Assembly: GCA_001931905.2 (NCBI GenBank)
Contig: MSJI02000269.1
Span: forward strand, 1-16,976
Direction of reading: 5' to 3'
DNA length: 16,976 nt
DNA from: Cladosporium sp. IMV 00045
Lineage: Eukaryota; Ascomycota; Dothideomycetes; Cladosporiales; Cladosporiaceae
Position 1 is the first letter of the stretch; every line of letters starts with the position of its first letter. The translations under genes and the position numbers were made by a program. Below the pieces are notes generated by a model. It made no database searches. It was given only the letters and a program-made list of their open reading frames with translations, and was not told the DNA's origin. Shown one piece after another: positions 1 to 8,015 of this stretch.

Positions 1-144
1 AGCAACATGTCGAAGCGCGACAGCAACGTCGTTGCCGCTCCTGCCACTGAAATTGTGCAAAGCCCTGTGGACGTACGAGACGGCGAGCCGGAGCCCGTTG
101 CCAAGGGCGTGCAGCTTGAAGATAAGCCCATGGACTTTGACTAA
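1..144 (+). CDS. 3' end of an unidentified protein gene (partial)
   Basis: The frame is open from the first base and ends with TAA at 142-144, giving 47 residues. The piece is hydrophilic, rich in Val, Pro, Asp and Glu, and ends in the acidic tail KPMDFD. Codons mostly end in G or C, as in the clear genes here, which favours real coding sequence. It has no recognisable domain and looks like a disordered C-terminal tail, so I assign no function. An ATG at position 7 could in principle start a 46-residue ORF, but a tail of a longer gene off the left edge is more likely. It converges on the acetyltransferase gene, with 290 bp between the two stop codons. Confidence 0.55.
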   Translation, partial: SNMSKRDSNVVAAPATEIVQSPVDVRDGEPEPVAKGVQLEDKPMDFD

Positions 145-434
145 ACCATGGGCGTGATGATTTTCTTGCTTGCGCAACAACGAAGAAGACGTCTTTCATA
201 TTCTGTCTCCTAGCGGGTCCTGGGAAGGCATTCGAGATATGCTGCGGTTAGCGAATTCCCAACCCCCTAGTATTTACTGCGTTTTTTTCTCTCTTCTACG
301 TTGGGGATTTTCTACGTGTAGTCGTTTCTTGTTCTTATGTAGCCTACGAGTATCTGTATCATGCGCATACGGGAACACCAGCCCATTTTCCAACCAGCAA
401 AAACCCAAACCACCTCTCAATCCCTCCAAGGCTT

Positions 435-1250
435 TCAAGGCTCAACATACTTCACCAGAGAAACCTCTTCCCACCCCCGCCCCTTCTCCAACTCCTCCCT
501 AACTGGCTTCCACCTCAACTCCACCTCCCCGAAATAATTCGCCCCCGCCGCCGTCTGCTCGAAACCAACACTCTTGAACAGCGCGGTGCTGCGCTCATTG
601 CTCCGGTTGATTTTCACCCGCAGGTACTCCAGTTTCCTGCTTGTGGCTGTGTCTCCCGCAACGCCATTGCCATACTCGGCAGCGATCCCCGCCCAGGAGT
701 CGAGAACATAGCTCATGAACGAAAGCAGCGCGCCGCGCCCGTAGCCTTGCCTGTGCAGGTCTTTGCGCGCGATCATTAGTTCGATTTCGCCTATTATTGG
801 AGTTGAAGGTGGAGTTTCTTTCGTTTTTGTAGCATCAATATCATCCTCGTCGTCGTCGTCGTCCTCGGGTTCGAAAAGAAACAGGTTGATATCGCCGATC
901 ATGCGTTCCGGTCGGTCGTCCACGCCGCCTTGCATTGCTGCTTGCGTGCCTGTTGAGTTGACGATCTCTTCGCGTGCGAGACAGACGATGAAGGTCAATT
1001 TGTCGGCGTCGCCTCGCCAGCTCTGTTGCATGGCGTATTCTTCCGGTAGGCTTAAGGGTTCTGAGGCTGTGGCGGCTTGCAGGTCGGCGTCTTGCATCCA
1101 TGTGTGGTAGGTAGGAACATGGTGGGGGGAGTAAGGGACTAGAGTTATTTTGGGGGTCGTGAGGGCTGGGGACGGTGTCAGTTATTTGGCATATCTCCTT
1201 AGTGGATGTTGGTATTGTTGGAACGTACCAATGTGTTCGTTGATACGCAT
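435..1250 (-). CDS. NAT9: NAT9-type GNAT N-acetyltransferase, two exons
   Basis: Model: exon 1 at 1250-1229, intron 1228-1166 (63 nt), exon 2 at 1165-435, 250 residues. The intron has donor GTACGT, branch site CTGAC and acceptor CCCAG. Splicing joins MRINEHI to a block starting ALTTPKITLVPYSPHHVPTY. That N-terminus resembles vertebrate NAT9, including the following TASEPLSLPEEYAMQQSW-like segment (about residues 40-57). GNAT features follow: GDINLFLF (about 98-105), strand GEIELMIA (133-140), acetyl-CoA loop RQGYGRG (146-152) and a terminal NxSxALFKSVGFE-like motif (about 196-209). NAT9 proteins belong to the GNAT fold; the substrate of the fungal members is not clear to me. An acidic insert of about 11 Asp/Glu residues (106-116), encoded by GTC/GTCC-type repeats, sits between the GDINLFLF strand and the next one. 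The ATG at 1097 would lose the conserved N-terminus, so 1250 is preferred. The gene is divergent from the small mitochondrial protein gene. Confidence 0.9.
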
Positions 1251-1538
1251 CGTGGCGGTGACTTGCGGTATGAGGCTTGGTGACTATGCTTCAAAACCTC
1301 TTTGCGTTCTTCAAGTCCTTTTCTCTTCTTTACCTATACCCTTGTTTTATCTTGCAAATTGATCTGCGCAGGAATATATTTCGATAGAAGCATGTTTTCG
1401 CAAATCGCCCAAAGAGGCAATCGCCTCGCCTCGCGGCTTCGATTCCGACGCCGAGGTGCCTGAGAGCTCACCCACCACTTCATTGAACAATCCCTCATGT
1501 TATACTTCCATACATCCACTACAAATACCATACACAAC
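1251..1538. promoter_or_regulatory. Shared divergent promoter between NAT9 and the mitochondrial protein gene
   Basis: The 288 bp between the two start codons (ATG at 1250 on minus, ATG at 1539 on plus) must hold both promoters and both 5' leaders. The plus strand has a pyrimidine-rich stretch at about 1300-1345, common in fungal promoters. I found no convincing TATA box. An upstream in-frame ATG at 1497 lies inside this region on the plus strand. The promoter role is inferred from gene orientation only. Confidence 0.5.
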
Positions 1539-1997
1539 ATGCTTCGCACAACAAGATTACTCGCCCCGGCGACGCGCCGCACAGCATTCTTCCAACACCG
1601 CTTTCAATCCACATACCAAGCGCCCGAGCCCCCAAAACCCGAAGCACCCACACCCGAAGCACCCAAGAGCAACCCTCACGTACGTCAACCACCACTTGGG
1701 CTTCTCCGATTTTTCGCATGGAAGCTGACTTTCAACAGCGCGACTTCTACAAATACCGCAGCCGACCCGTTTTCAAGGCCGTGCTGATCGCCATCTTCAC
1801 TTACGAGTGCCTGTACTGGGGTTGGTTGAAGCTGGAGAGCATGGAGACGAAGCATGACACCGAGGGTACGCAAGAAGAAGCTTGAGAAGGTCTGCAAGAT
1901 GAGGATACCAGGCTGATGTTGGTTGAAAGGCGAGATCAAGTCTCTTGAGACTCAGCTTAGGCAGGCTGCTAAGGACGGCACTGCGGCGTCCAAGTAA
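1539..1997 (+). CDS. Small single-pass mitochondrial membrane protein, three exons
   Basis: Exons 1539-1679, 1739-1865 and 1930-1997 give 111 residues. Introns are 59 nt (GTACGT, CTGAC, CAG) and 64 nt (GTACGC, CTGAT, AAG). The frame continues across both junctions and ends at TAA. Residues 1-25 are basic and hydroxylated without acidic residues, as in mitochondrial targeting signals (MLRTTRLLAPATRRTAFFQH). A Pro/Glu linker spans 28-46. A basic stretch (RDFYKYRSRP, 48-57) precedes one hydrophobic segment (about 58-78, VFKAVLIAIFTYECLYWGWL). A charged, helix-prone tail (79-104) follows. I infer an inner-membrane protein with a soluble coiled-coil tail. I do not recognise the family; accessory subunits or assembly factors of respiratory complexes are often built this way. 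The ATG at 1497 would add 14 residues and weaken the targeting signal, so 1539 is preferred. Confidence 0.8.
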
Positions 1998-2686
1998 AGT
2001 TTCGCTGGTCTTCAAAGAAACTTGGAATAGTACCCGGCTCAGAGGTCCTGGAAATCGTCTTCCAGGGCATCACTTGTCGACACGAGACCCGGTATTCGGT
2101 CGGGGACTTGGGGTCAGCTCTGGAACTCCCTGGCAGCCTGGTTCGGCAATTGACGCCTCGCTATCTTATGCGAACGCTATAGCCTACGTGGGAACATTTT
2201 CGAAATGGCTGATAGCACAACTTGTTCGGCAATAACCACAAGCCTGGGCTCGACAATCCGTCTCGATACAGAAGTCTCAGGAGAGCTGGCTTCTCCCGCT
2301 TGTTTCGCCCGCTCGTTGGCCTTCTTCTGGTGCTACTTCGATGAAAGTCCGGCGCGTTTGCATTACAGCGTGCTTTTTCTCAGAAACTTCATCTGAACGA
2401 TCGCAAAAACATGATTGAAAACCACAGAATACTGGCCCGCAAGGACGGCTGCTCTGTATATTATGTATATTATACCCAATGTCTGCCGCAGGCTCTTTTA
2501 CACTCTCAGCTCATCGCAGGTCATCTCACCCAGCGAAATTTCCCCACGTTCTCTGGCTTCTGGTTTCTTCAGCATCGACAGAGGACAGGAACACTTAATC
2601 CCGTTGCTCGGGGGATGGGCATCTGCCATCTGTCTACAAGGGCATTGCTGTTCCTTCCTCTCCATCGAAGTTACTTCAATTCAAAC
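1998..2686. other. Intergenic stretch without a recognisable gene
   Basis: This 689-bp stretch holds the 3' flank of the mitochondrial protein gene and the 5' flank of tRNA-Leu. Open frames of up to about 100 codons occur (for example 2411-2722, running into the tRNA), but none resembles a protein family or has fungal splice context. I see nothing else in it. Confidence 0.6.
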
Positions 2687-2791
2687 GGTGAGATGGCCGA
2701 GCGGTCTAAGGCGCTAGCTTAAGGTGATGTCTTCTGACATGCCTCAATTCGCTAGTCCGAAAGGGCGTGGGTTCGAATCCCACTCTCATCA
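2687..2791 (+). tRNA. tRNA-Leu (anticodon AAG) with an intron
   Basis: The 5' acceptor strand GGTGAGA (2687-2693) pairs with TCTCATC (2784-2790), leaving discriminator A at 2791. The A box is TGGCCGAGCGG (2694-2704) and the B box GGTTCGAATCC (2770-2780). The T arm is GTGGG-TTCGAAT-CCCAC. The anticodon stem CTAGC/GCTAG closes loop TT-AAG-G...C, with the anticodon at 2721-2723. An extended variable arm (CC-GAAA-GG) marks a type II tRNA, fitting leucine. With intron 2725-2749 removed, the mature body is 80 nt before CCA addition. After A34-to-inosine editing it should read CUU, CUC and CUA. A TTTT run at 2800-2803 is the likely RNA polymerase III terminator. Confidence 0.96.
2725..2749 (+). other. 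25-nt intron in tRNA-Leu(AAG)
   Basis: The intron follows G37, one base 3' of the anticodon, the canonical place for eukaryotic nuclear tRNA introns. It contains a hairpin ATGTC-TTCT-GACAT. Its 3' part CCTCAA can pair with TTAAGG of the anticodon loop (five of six pairs), as expected for recognition by the tRNA splicing endonuclease. The exact boundary could shift by one base. Confidence 0.85.
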
Positions 2792-2799
2792 ACATCTTC

Positions 2800-2803
2800 T
2801 TTT
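2800..2803 (+). terminator. RNA polymerase III terminator of tRNA-Leu
   Basis: This is the first run of four T residues after the tRNA, 9 nt past the discriminator base. A second TTTT at 2811-2814 could act as backup. Confidence 0.7.
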
Positions 2804-3367
2804 GCTCTTATTTTGGACGCTATAAAGGAGCTCTCTCTTTTTGGCGTCTAGCTTTAATGTCAAAGATCAGGTAAGGTATTTGCTGGTCCAGCTTTGCGTT
2901 GCAATCATCCTCTCGGTGTCCGTTCTTTTGCTCCCCGATAGCCAAATCGTCAAGATATGCAGTTGTTTTTGGCAAAGATCATTTGCTGTACAAAATATCA
3001 CATAATCATCAAAGCATTGCAGCAGTAGTGCGCCGCGAAACCGATTTGGAACGAAAGTAAAGGGGAGCCCCTTGATGAAATTCCAAACGATTGAACAATC
3101 TATTAACGCCGCCCAGACCATTGCCTGCTACCGTGAGGACATGAGGATGAGTTGAGTGTCAATTACCGGTCCCTCTACCAAACGGATCCTGTTAAAAGCC
3201 CAGAAAAAAAAAAAAAAAAAAGGAAACATAGAGACCACTGATCAAAGATTGGCTGATGCAACCATCGATAGATCCGTATAATGTTGATCAAGTTAACGTG
3301 CACCACCCTGAGCCCGCGCTGCGAGATCTGCAATCCGTCATGTCAGTATTCCAAGCATGGAAGGATG
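2804..3367. other. Intergenic stretch with a poly(A) tract
   Basis: These 564 bp separate the tRNA from the stop codon of the Asp-rich protein gene. A TATAAA occurs at 2821-2826 with no gene model downstream of it. A pure A run sits at 3204-3221. A minus-strand open frame of 84 codons (2867-3121) resembles nothing I know. No gene can be supported. Confidence 0.6.
3204..3221 (+). repeat. Poly(A) homopolymer tract, 18 bases
   Basis: Eighteen uninterrupted A residues lie between CCCAG and GGAAAC. I see no retroposed gene or target-site duplication next to it. It is most simply a mononucleotide microsatellite, or a T-rich promoter or terminator element read on the minus strand. Confidence 0.85.
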
Positions 3368-4554
3368 CTATGTCACAAACATTCTCGACTTACGAGTGTA
3401 CAGTCCTTGCATCCGAGTGAGCCACTCCATGGGAGGGGCTGGCGAGTTTGTGGGAGTGTTGTCGACCCCACGGGGCCAATGTCGACTCAGCACTTCGATG
3501 ATTTCACGGATTTGGTTGGCCTGCTCAGCCCGCTTTCTTTCCGATCCGTTCAAACCGCCTCTCAACCCCATGTCTTGCAGAACCCTCGCAGCGTTCGCAT
3601 CATCAGCTTCAGCGATCATCCTTCGATACAAGTTGACATCCGAGGGCTGCGTTCCAACATGCGAGCGTTGGGCGGCGCTAGTCTGATCGTAGTTGCGACG
3701 CATCACGCCTCGGATGAGGTCGAGCAACAAGCCGAAGTATTGAGATCTGGTGAGAGGTTGCATCGATGCCCAGTTCTGTGGTCTGACCATGTATTCAATG
3801 GCTCTGACAAGACTTCTCAGATGCACGGTGGTGTCAATGACGTCCGCTCCGTGAACTGGATCTTCTTGGTATCGATCGAAGCGTGCCATGGTGAGTTCCC
3901 AGTTAAGGCGTAGCTGTCGGTACACGAGGTCGCTCCAAACATCCCCTGGCATAGATGGAGCTGCCGCGCGCAGGTTACGGCAGAATTCAGCACCGTCGCT
4001 TGCTTGGTTGGCTACGCCAACGGCAATGGCGTGGTATTGCTGTCTGTATCATGTTAGAATTTCGATTCTCAGCATCACAGAAAGTTGACGTACAAGGCAG
4101 CGTTTGGCAGAGGCTCCCCTGGCAGGCGGCCACTCGGTCCAGGGGAGGCAAACAGTCGAAAGATGGCGTCAGCAGGAGACTCTTCGGCCTCTTCGTCGCT
4201 ACTCTCATCATCGTCCTCATCATGCTCGTCATCGTCTTCGTCGTCCTCGTCGTCCTCGTCATCCTCGCCGTCGTCTTCATCGTCGTCCTCGTCGTCATCA
4301 TCATCACTTTCATCATCATCGTCGTCTCCTGCTGGAGGTGCTTGTTGAGCGGATCGTTGCTGCGCACCAGCTCGGGAGGGCCCAGCTTGGCTTTGGGATT
4401 GTGGCGCCTGCGAAGTGCTCACGAGGCGCCTTGACATGGAGCGGGTGGTTGTCGGCATCGTCCTTCCGCTGCTGGAGCTGGAGTTACTCCTTCCACCAAC
4501 TGAAAGTCGCTCGAAGGCTGGGGATGGAGCAGTATGCTTGTTGTCTTTCGGCAT
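3368..4554 (-). CDS. Asp-rich acidic hypothetical protein, two exons
   Basis: Exon 1 is 4554-4094 and exon 2 is 4043-3368, with a 50-nt intron (donor GTACGT, branch site CTAAC, acceptor ACAG). The frame continues across the junction, giving 378 residues. Residues 1-75 are Ser/Gln/Arg-rich and probably disordered. Residues 77-126 are almost pure Asp/Glu with some Ser. Residues 127-350 look folded and mostly helical, with Trp, Tyr and Leu regularly spaced (for example DVWSDLVYRQLRLNWEL at 188-204). The tail is basic (YTRKSRMFVT). I recognise no domain. Long acidic tracts occur in histone chaperones, nucleolar and chromatin proteins, so a nuclear role is possible, but that is inference from composition alone. 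The start has a good context (CCAAATG) and no in-frame ATG was noted upstream. The C-terminal two thirds has coding-like codon use, so the gene is probably real. Confidence 0.75.
4197..4330. repeat. Imperfect trinucleotide repeat (TCG/TCC/TCA) coding for the acidic tract
   Basis: About 130 bp are built almost entirely of TCG, TCC, TCA and TCT triplets on the plus strand, read on the minus strand as GAC, GAT, GAG and GAA (Asp/Glu). Synonymous GAC/GAT and GAG interruptions break perfect repetition. The repeat lies within exon 1 of the 378-residue protein and keeps its frame throughout. It opens long shadow frames on the other strand (poly-Ser), which should not be taken as genes. Confidence 0.9.
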
Positions 4555-6178
4555 TTGGAAGTGAAGTTACTTGGTAGAGATAGAGACTTTGAGTTCTCTG
4601 GCTGTTTCGTTGGCAGGTGGTCCTTTCTTATATGCAATCATTATCGCGGACGAGAGGAGTTTTTTCCTCAGGCTCGGGATCGTCGGGTTCGTCCCCCGAC
4701 CATCGATCACTCCAAAACGTTGACACCTCAACTGTCCATACCACACCGGTGACAGGCAAGGATCGATGAAACCTGTCACTTTCTAAACGAAAGCGCCTCT
4801 GAGCGGCGTACAGGACGGTGGGCGTGACCTTTGACGCCACATTCAGGCACTGGGTTGTATTCTTCAACACCAGCATCGTAGAACAATCGGCAGTTGCTTG
4901 CCTGTCGAGAGTCATCGCGAAGATGGGTATCATTAGTGACGACTTCCTTGGCTAAGAAACGATCTGTTGACTCATGGAAGGCGTCAACTCATCAGAGGCT
5001 TTAACGCTCTCATCGTTGGTTCAAAAGGCTCGACATCTTTGAAGTCCGGTGTTGGCCGTATCGCGGTCGTGGCTTCGGTTGTTCGCATTGCATGAAGGTC
5101 ACGTGCCTGGGAACTAAGATACTCTGAATAACCATCGTCCTATACCCTACTGTGGCTATTAGCAACATCAAGGGTCGACGTAACTTCTGAATAAATGAGA
5201 GCCATACGTTCGGGAAGAACTATTGTTTCAGTCCTCACAGCCTAGGGTGCTCGTTCACATGTTGGCATGGTGGACCGCGCGGTGGACTCTTGGCGGATAG
5301 TGTGAGTTGGGCATGCCAGGGACAATGATTATGTTAAGACGCATGATGGAGGCGTTCCTCGCCATTGTCAAGTGATGTAGGTGAAGTGGAGAAATCCGCC
5401 CGAGCGCACGGGAGGATTGCCGCCAAGGGCAGTGCATGGTGGATGGCGCTCACAGCTCCGCCTCGAGCGAGAGTGGAGCCCAACAACCTCCCACCACCAG
5501 GTCGCCAGACTCCAACAGTGGCGCTGGTGCCCCTCTTCCTCGCGGAATTAAAGCATTTGGGGGACACTGCCTTGACCCCTGTTCCTAGTGAAAGTCATAG
5601 GAGGAATGACTTCTTGCCGGCTACCGAAAATCCTACAGAGCCTGGTCGGACGACATGAATCGACGACGGGTGACAGCGCTCGCTCTCTGACTGACTAAAG
5701 GTTTCTACGGCTAAATGTGCCGTCCAACACTCTGAGGCGTCGACCGCAGTCTGTCATTGGTACCAGTCGTATGATGAACCCGAGAGCTTTGCAGGACGGC
5801 TTGGAAAGATATTGGGACGGGCCACAGTCCTACTGTCTTTGCATGGCGGTCTTGAACTCATACCCAGTAATTATCTCGCTGATCGTTACATCTTCTAGCA
5901 TTGCGGGCTTGGGTCTGTTCACATGTCTCCCAAGACGCCTCTTCACATTGGGCTGAGGCGACGATGCCGCGGTATGCGCCAGGCATCTCTTCAATATGGC
6001 ACAGCACACTCATTCTCTCACGCCTCTCGCACTGACTGCGGCACATCTTCAACAGAATTCTGGTATTGCTCAGGCTGCTGGGACGCTCACGAAAGCGGTG
6101 AGTGCTCCGGCAGCCCTCGCCAGTCGATCCCGAAGCCACGACCAATACCCGGTCATTCCCAGGAGGATGCCTTGTGAC
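4555..6178. other. Long stretch without a supported gene
   Basis: These 1624 bp lie between the start of the Asp-rich protein gene and the stop of the bZIP gene. They contain many short frames on both strands. None shows a known domain, consistent codon bias or plausible splice continuity. A CACGTG E-box lies at 5100-5105, about 545 bp upstream of the Asp-rich gene. The part next to 4555 should hold that gene's promoter and the part next to 6178 the bZIP 3' UTR. Confidence 0.5.
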
Positions 6179-6611
6179 TTATCGCGAGTTCCTTCCACCT
6201 TGTGATGTCGCGGTTGCTGCCGATGTTCCTCCTGAGCTCTGTTCCTTCGAGCGCCCTGTTGAGACGACATGCCGAAGCGAGATACTACCCCAAGGCAGAC
6301 CCTCCTCGCTGCCAGTGTCGAGGTCACTCGGCTCCGCCGAAGAGTAGGAACCGCTCGCCTGTCGCTCATTCTCGGCAGAGCGCTCAGTGAGTTCCTTCTG
6401 TTCCCGGGCCTTCTCGCCTGAAGATGTGTCAGCGTAATGATCACGAGCTTCGTCATGTAAGCAGGGGCAACCCACGAAACTTCCGCTGAGCAATTCTGTT
6501 CTGGATCTTGCGTCGTTCGTTCGGGTCTGTGATAGAGGTCCAGTCTTCGTCGGGGGACCCTGCCGAAGCCCCCTCCTTTGAGAAAGAGGTCCCAGGAGCT
6601 GGCTGCGACAT
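6179..6611 (-). CDS. Short bZIP-type transcription factor, two exons
   Basis: Exon 1 is 6611-6476 and exon 2 is 6417-6179, with a 58-nt intron (donor GTGGGT, branch site CTGAC, acceptor TTCAG). The model gives 124 residues. The bZIP basic region is plain: DPNERRKIQNRIAQRKFR (29-46), with the N-x7-R signature as N38...R46. The intron splits the R46 codon; the spliced product continues EKAREQKELTERSAENERQ. Fungal proteins of this kind typically have DW upstream (here DEDW, 21-24), the EKAREQKE extension and a later GLPWG patch (85-89), all present. No leucine heptads follow the basic region, so zipper dimerisation is not evident. It should act in the nucleus on DNA; targets are unknown. The start is the ATG at 6611, since the frame above it has no ATG before the next stop. 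A further 3' exon beyond 6179 cannot be excluded, but no good donor was found. Confidence 0.82.
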
Positions 6612-7295
6612 AACTCTCCGACGTAGGTACGGCTTCAAGGTTGATTGGGTACCAGAGTCTCATTGATTCCCATGGAAGGCCGCCTTCAATCTATGTTGTC
6701 GCGTCGACTGTCGCCCTTGCGCGTGTCATACAACCTAAGTCGCCTGTGGTGCTATTGTCTGGACTGGTGGCGTGGCTTTGTGTTGATCGTTAACGAAGCT
6801 CATGGGAGGCAATCTAGCCATGTCCTTGCAACGAGTCTTAAGTACTCTCGAGGCGTAATGTAACAGATTAGTTTTGTCCAACAGGACCTGCACAAGCGAT
6901 GCAGAAGCCAAGACAAGAGCGAAGTGAAAGTGGTAAATGAAAGCACCATCTTCGGTCTCGAAACACGACGAACCAACTCATGGTCGTGGGAGCAACTCCG
7001 TCCTTGCCGTTCTTGTGTCATCACAACACAAACATAACCTCACCCTGAAATCCTTCGGTGTCAAGACAAGCAGTTCGAGGCCGTCTCGATCTCCATTGCG
7101 AACGAATAAGCTGCACCGCTAATGCATTAGTGAGAGCCACGCCGTCGACTCCATACAGGCGACAAGCGTCCGCCAGACTACGACAGTGCGTATTTTGCGA
7201 CTCTCCGACCTTGCCGACCAACAGACAGCTGAAGTCGCAGTAGCAATTGAGGTATAGGCGCCAAAGTGGGTCAGATCCTAAAGTGATGGCTCACA

Positions 7296-7856
7296 TTACG
7301 TTTTGCACGGCCACAGCACGGTCGTGCCCTCACGGCGCCTTGTGGAGCGCTTCTCTTGTTGGCGACGTTCTCCCATTTTTAGAGCACCGTGGCCTTCCAT
7401 GTCTTGAGATGAGAAGATAAGCCAGATGTTGCAGATTGAGTACCTTGTAATACACTTCTGAATTTGTGTACTCTTAGTAAATATTGAAGAGGCACCGGTG
7501 ACAATTGGAGTGCTCAGTCTTGGCTGCTGACAAGCCACTTCAGCCACTTCAGCCCTGCGATGGGGAGGACCAACACTAGCGGCATCGAGTGCCGTTATAA
7601 ATAAATACACACTCGGGCGAGGCCGTTGGTTTTTCACTGCACGCGAGGAGTTGGGGTGTGTGTTGTACATATATTGCTCATTGTAAGACCAGTCTGATTT
7701 CGTGAGATAGCGAGTTCTTTCTGTGATGTTGGAAGTCAGCTCGGTTCCATCGCATCGCCGAAGGTCGAGAGATTTCTCGTTGCGATCCAACACGATGATC
7801 GACCAGAGGTAGACGAATTGTTGCCTGAGGACATTTTGAATGACCTTCCTGTCCAT
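7296..7856 (-). CDS. Doubtful open reading frame, 186 codons
   Basis: The frame starts with ATG at 7856 and runs without interruption to a stop at 7296. The predicted protein is basic, with no recognised domain, no signal peptide and no clear transmembrane segment. It ends 560 bp before the bZIP start and begins 160 bp downstream of the permease stop. A frame of this length can arise by chance in a 17-kb window. It is listed because it is the only substantial frame here. Confidence 0.15.
   Translation of the reverse strand: MDRKVIQNVLRQQFVYLWSIIVLDRNEKSLDLRRCDGTELTSNITERTRYLTKSDWSYNEQYMYNTHPNSSRAVKNQRPRPSVYLFITALDAASVGPPHRRAEVAEVACQQPRLSTPIVTGASSIFTKSTQIQKCITRYSICNIWLIFSSQDMEGHGALKMGERRQQEKRSTRRREGTTVLWPCKT
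7534..7554 (+). repeat. Short tandem repeat, 9-bp unit
   Basis: The unit GCCACTTCA is repeated twice and followed by GCC, giving 2.3 copies. It is a minor repeat with no evident function. Confidence 0.8.
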
Positions 7857-8015
7857 ACCTACTCGAACGGCTGCTCACAGTATGCAAACTTGAAAGCTGG
7901 AAAAATGAAACTACACTATCTTTAGAACAATAAAAGAATGCTTTGCGGCATACTCTCTAAAAATATAGCAATCTACAAACGACAATGCAAGAACCAACCC
8001 AAAAACACCAACCCC

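Larger units (their letters stand above)
6612..8015. other. Long stretch without a firmly supported gene
   Basis: These 1404 bp should hold the bZIP promoter and the 3' end of the permease transcript. They contain a short tandem repeat (7534-7554) and one open frame of 186 codons on the minus strand (listed separately). I see no known domain, RNA gene or transposon remnant. Confidence 0.5.

Noticed and set aside
1456..1787. Longer start at 1497 or other plus-strand frames over the mitochondrial gene
   Set aside because: The start at 1539 gives a clean targeting peptide and good context; the other frames do not continue across the introns.
2821..2826. TATAAA just downstream of the tRNA as a promoter
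   Set aside because: No gene on the plus strand follows within a sensible distance; it is probably chance in AT-rich flank.
3204..3221. Poly(A) run as the tail of a retroposed element with the tRNA as its head
   Set aside because: The tRNA is complete with its own terminator, is 400 bp away, and no target-site duplication is visible.
3281..3913. Plus-strand 210-codon frame antisense to the Asp-rich protein gene
   Set aside because: It lies opposite exon 2 of a better supported spliced gene and shows no domain.
4085..4577. Plus-strand frames rich in Ser, Arg or His opposite the Asp-rich gene
   Set aside because: They are shadows of the trinucleotide repeat that encodes Asp/Glu on the minus strand; all frames are open there because the repeat contains no stop triplets.
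5990..6178. Possible third bZIP exon with a Gln-rich segment (QQPEQYQN) at about 6020-6080
   Set aside because: Donors near 6198 are poor and joining them to the acceptors at 6078 or 6075 gives an immediate stop. No in-frame splice could be built.
6070..6663. Minus-strand 197-codon frame overlapping the bZIP gene
   Set aside because: It is a different frame from the bZIP basic region and reads through the intron. The spliced 124-residue model gives a recognisable protein, this frame does not.
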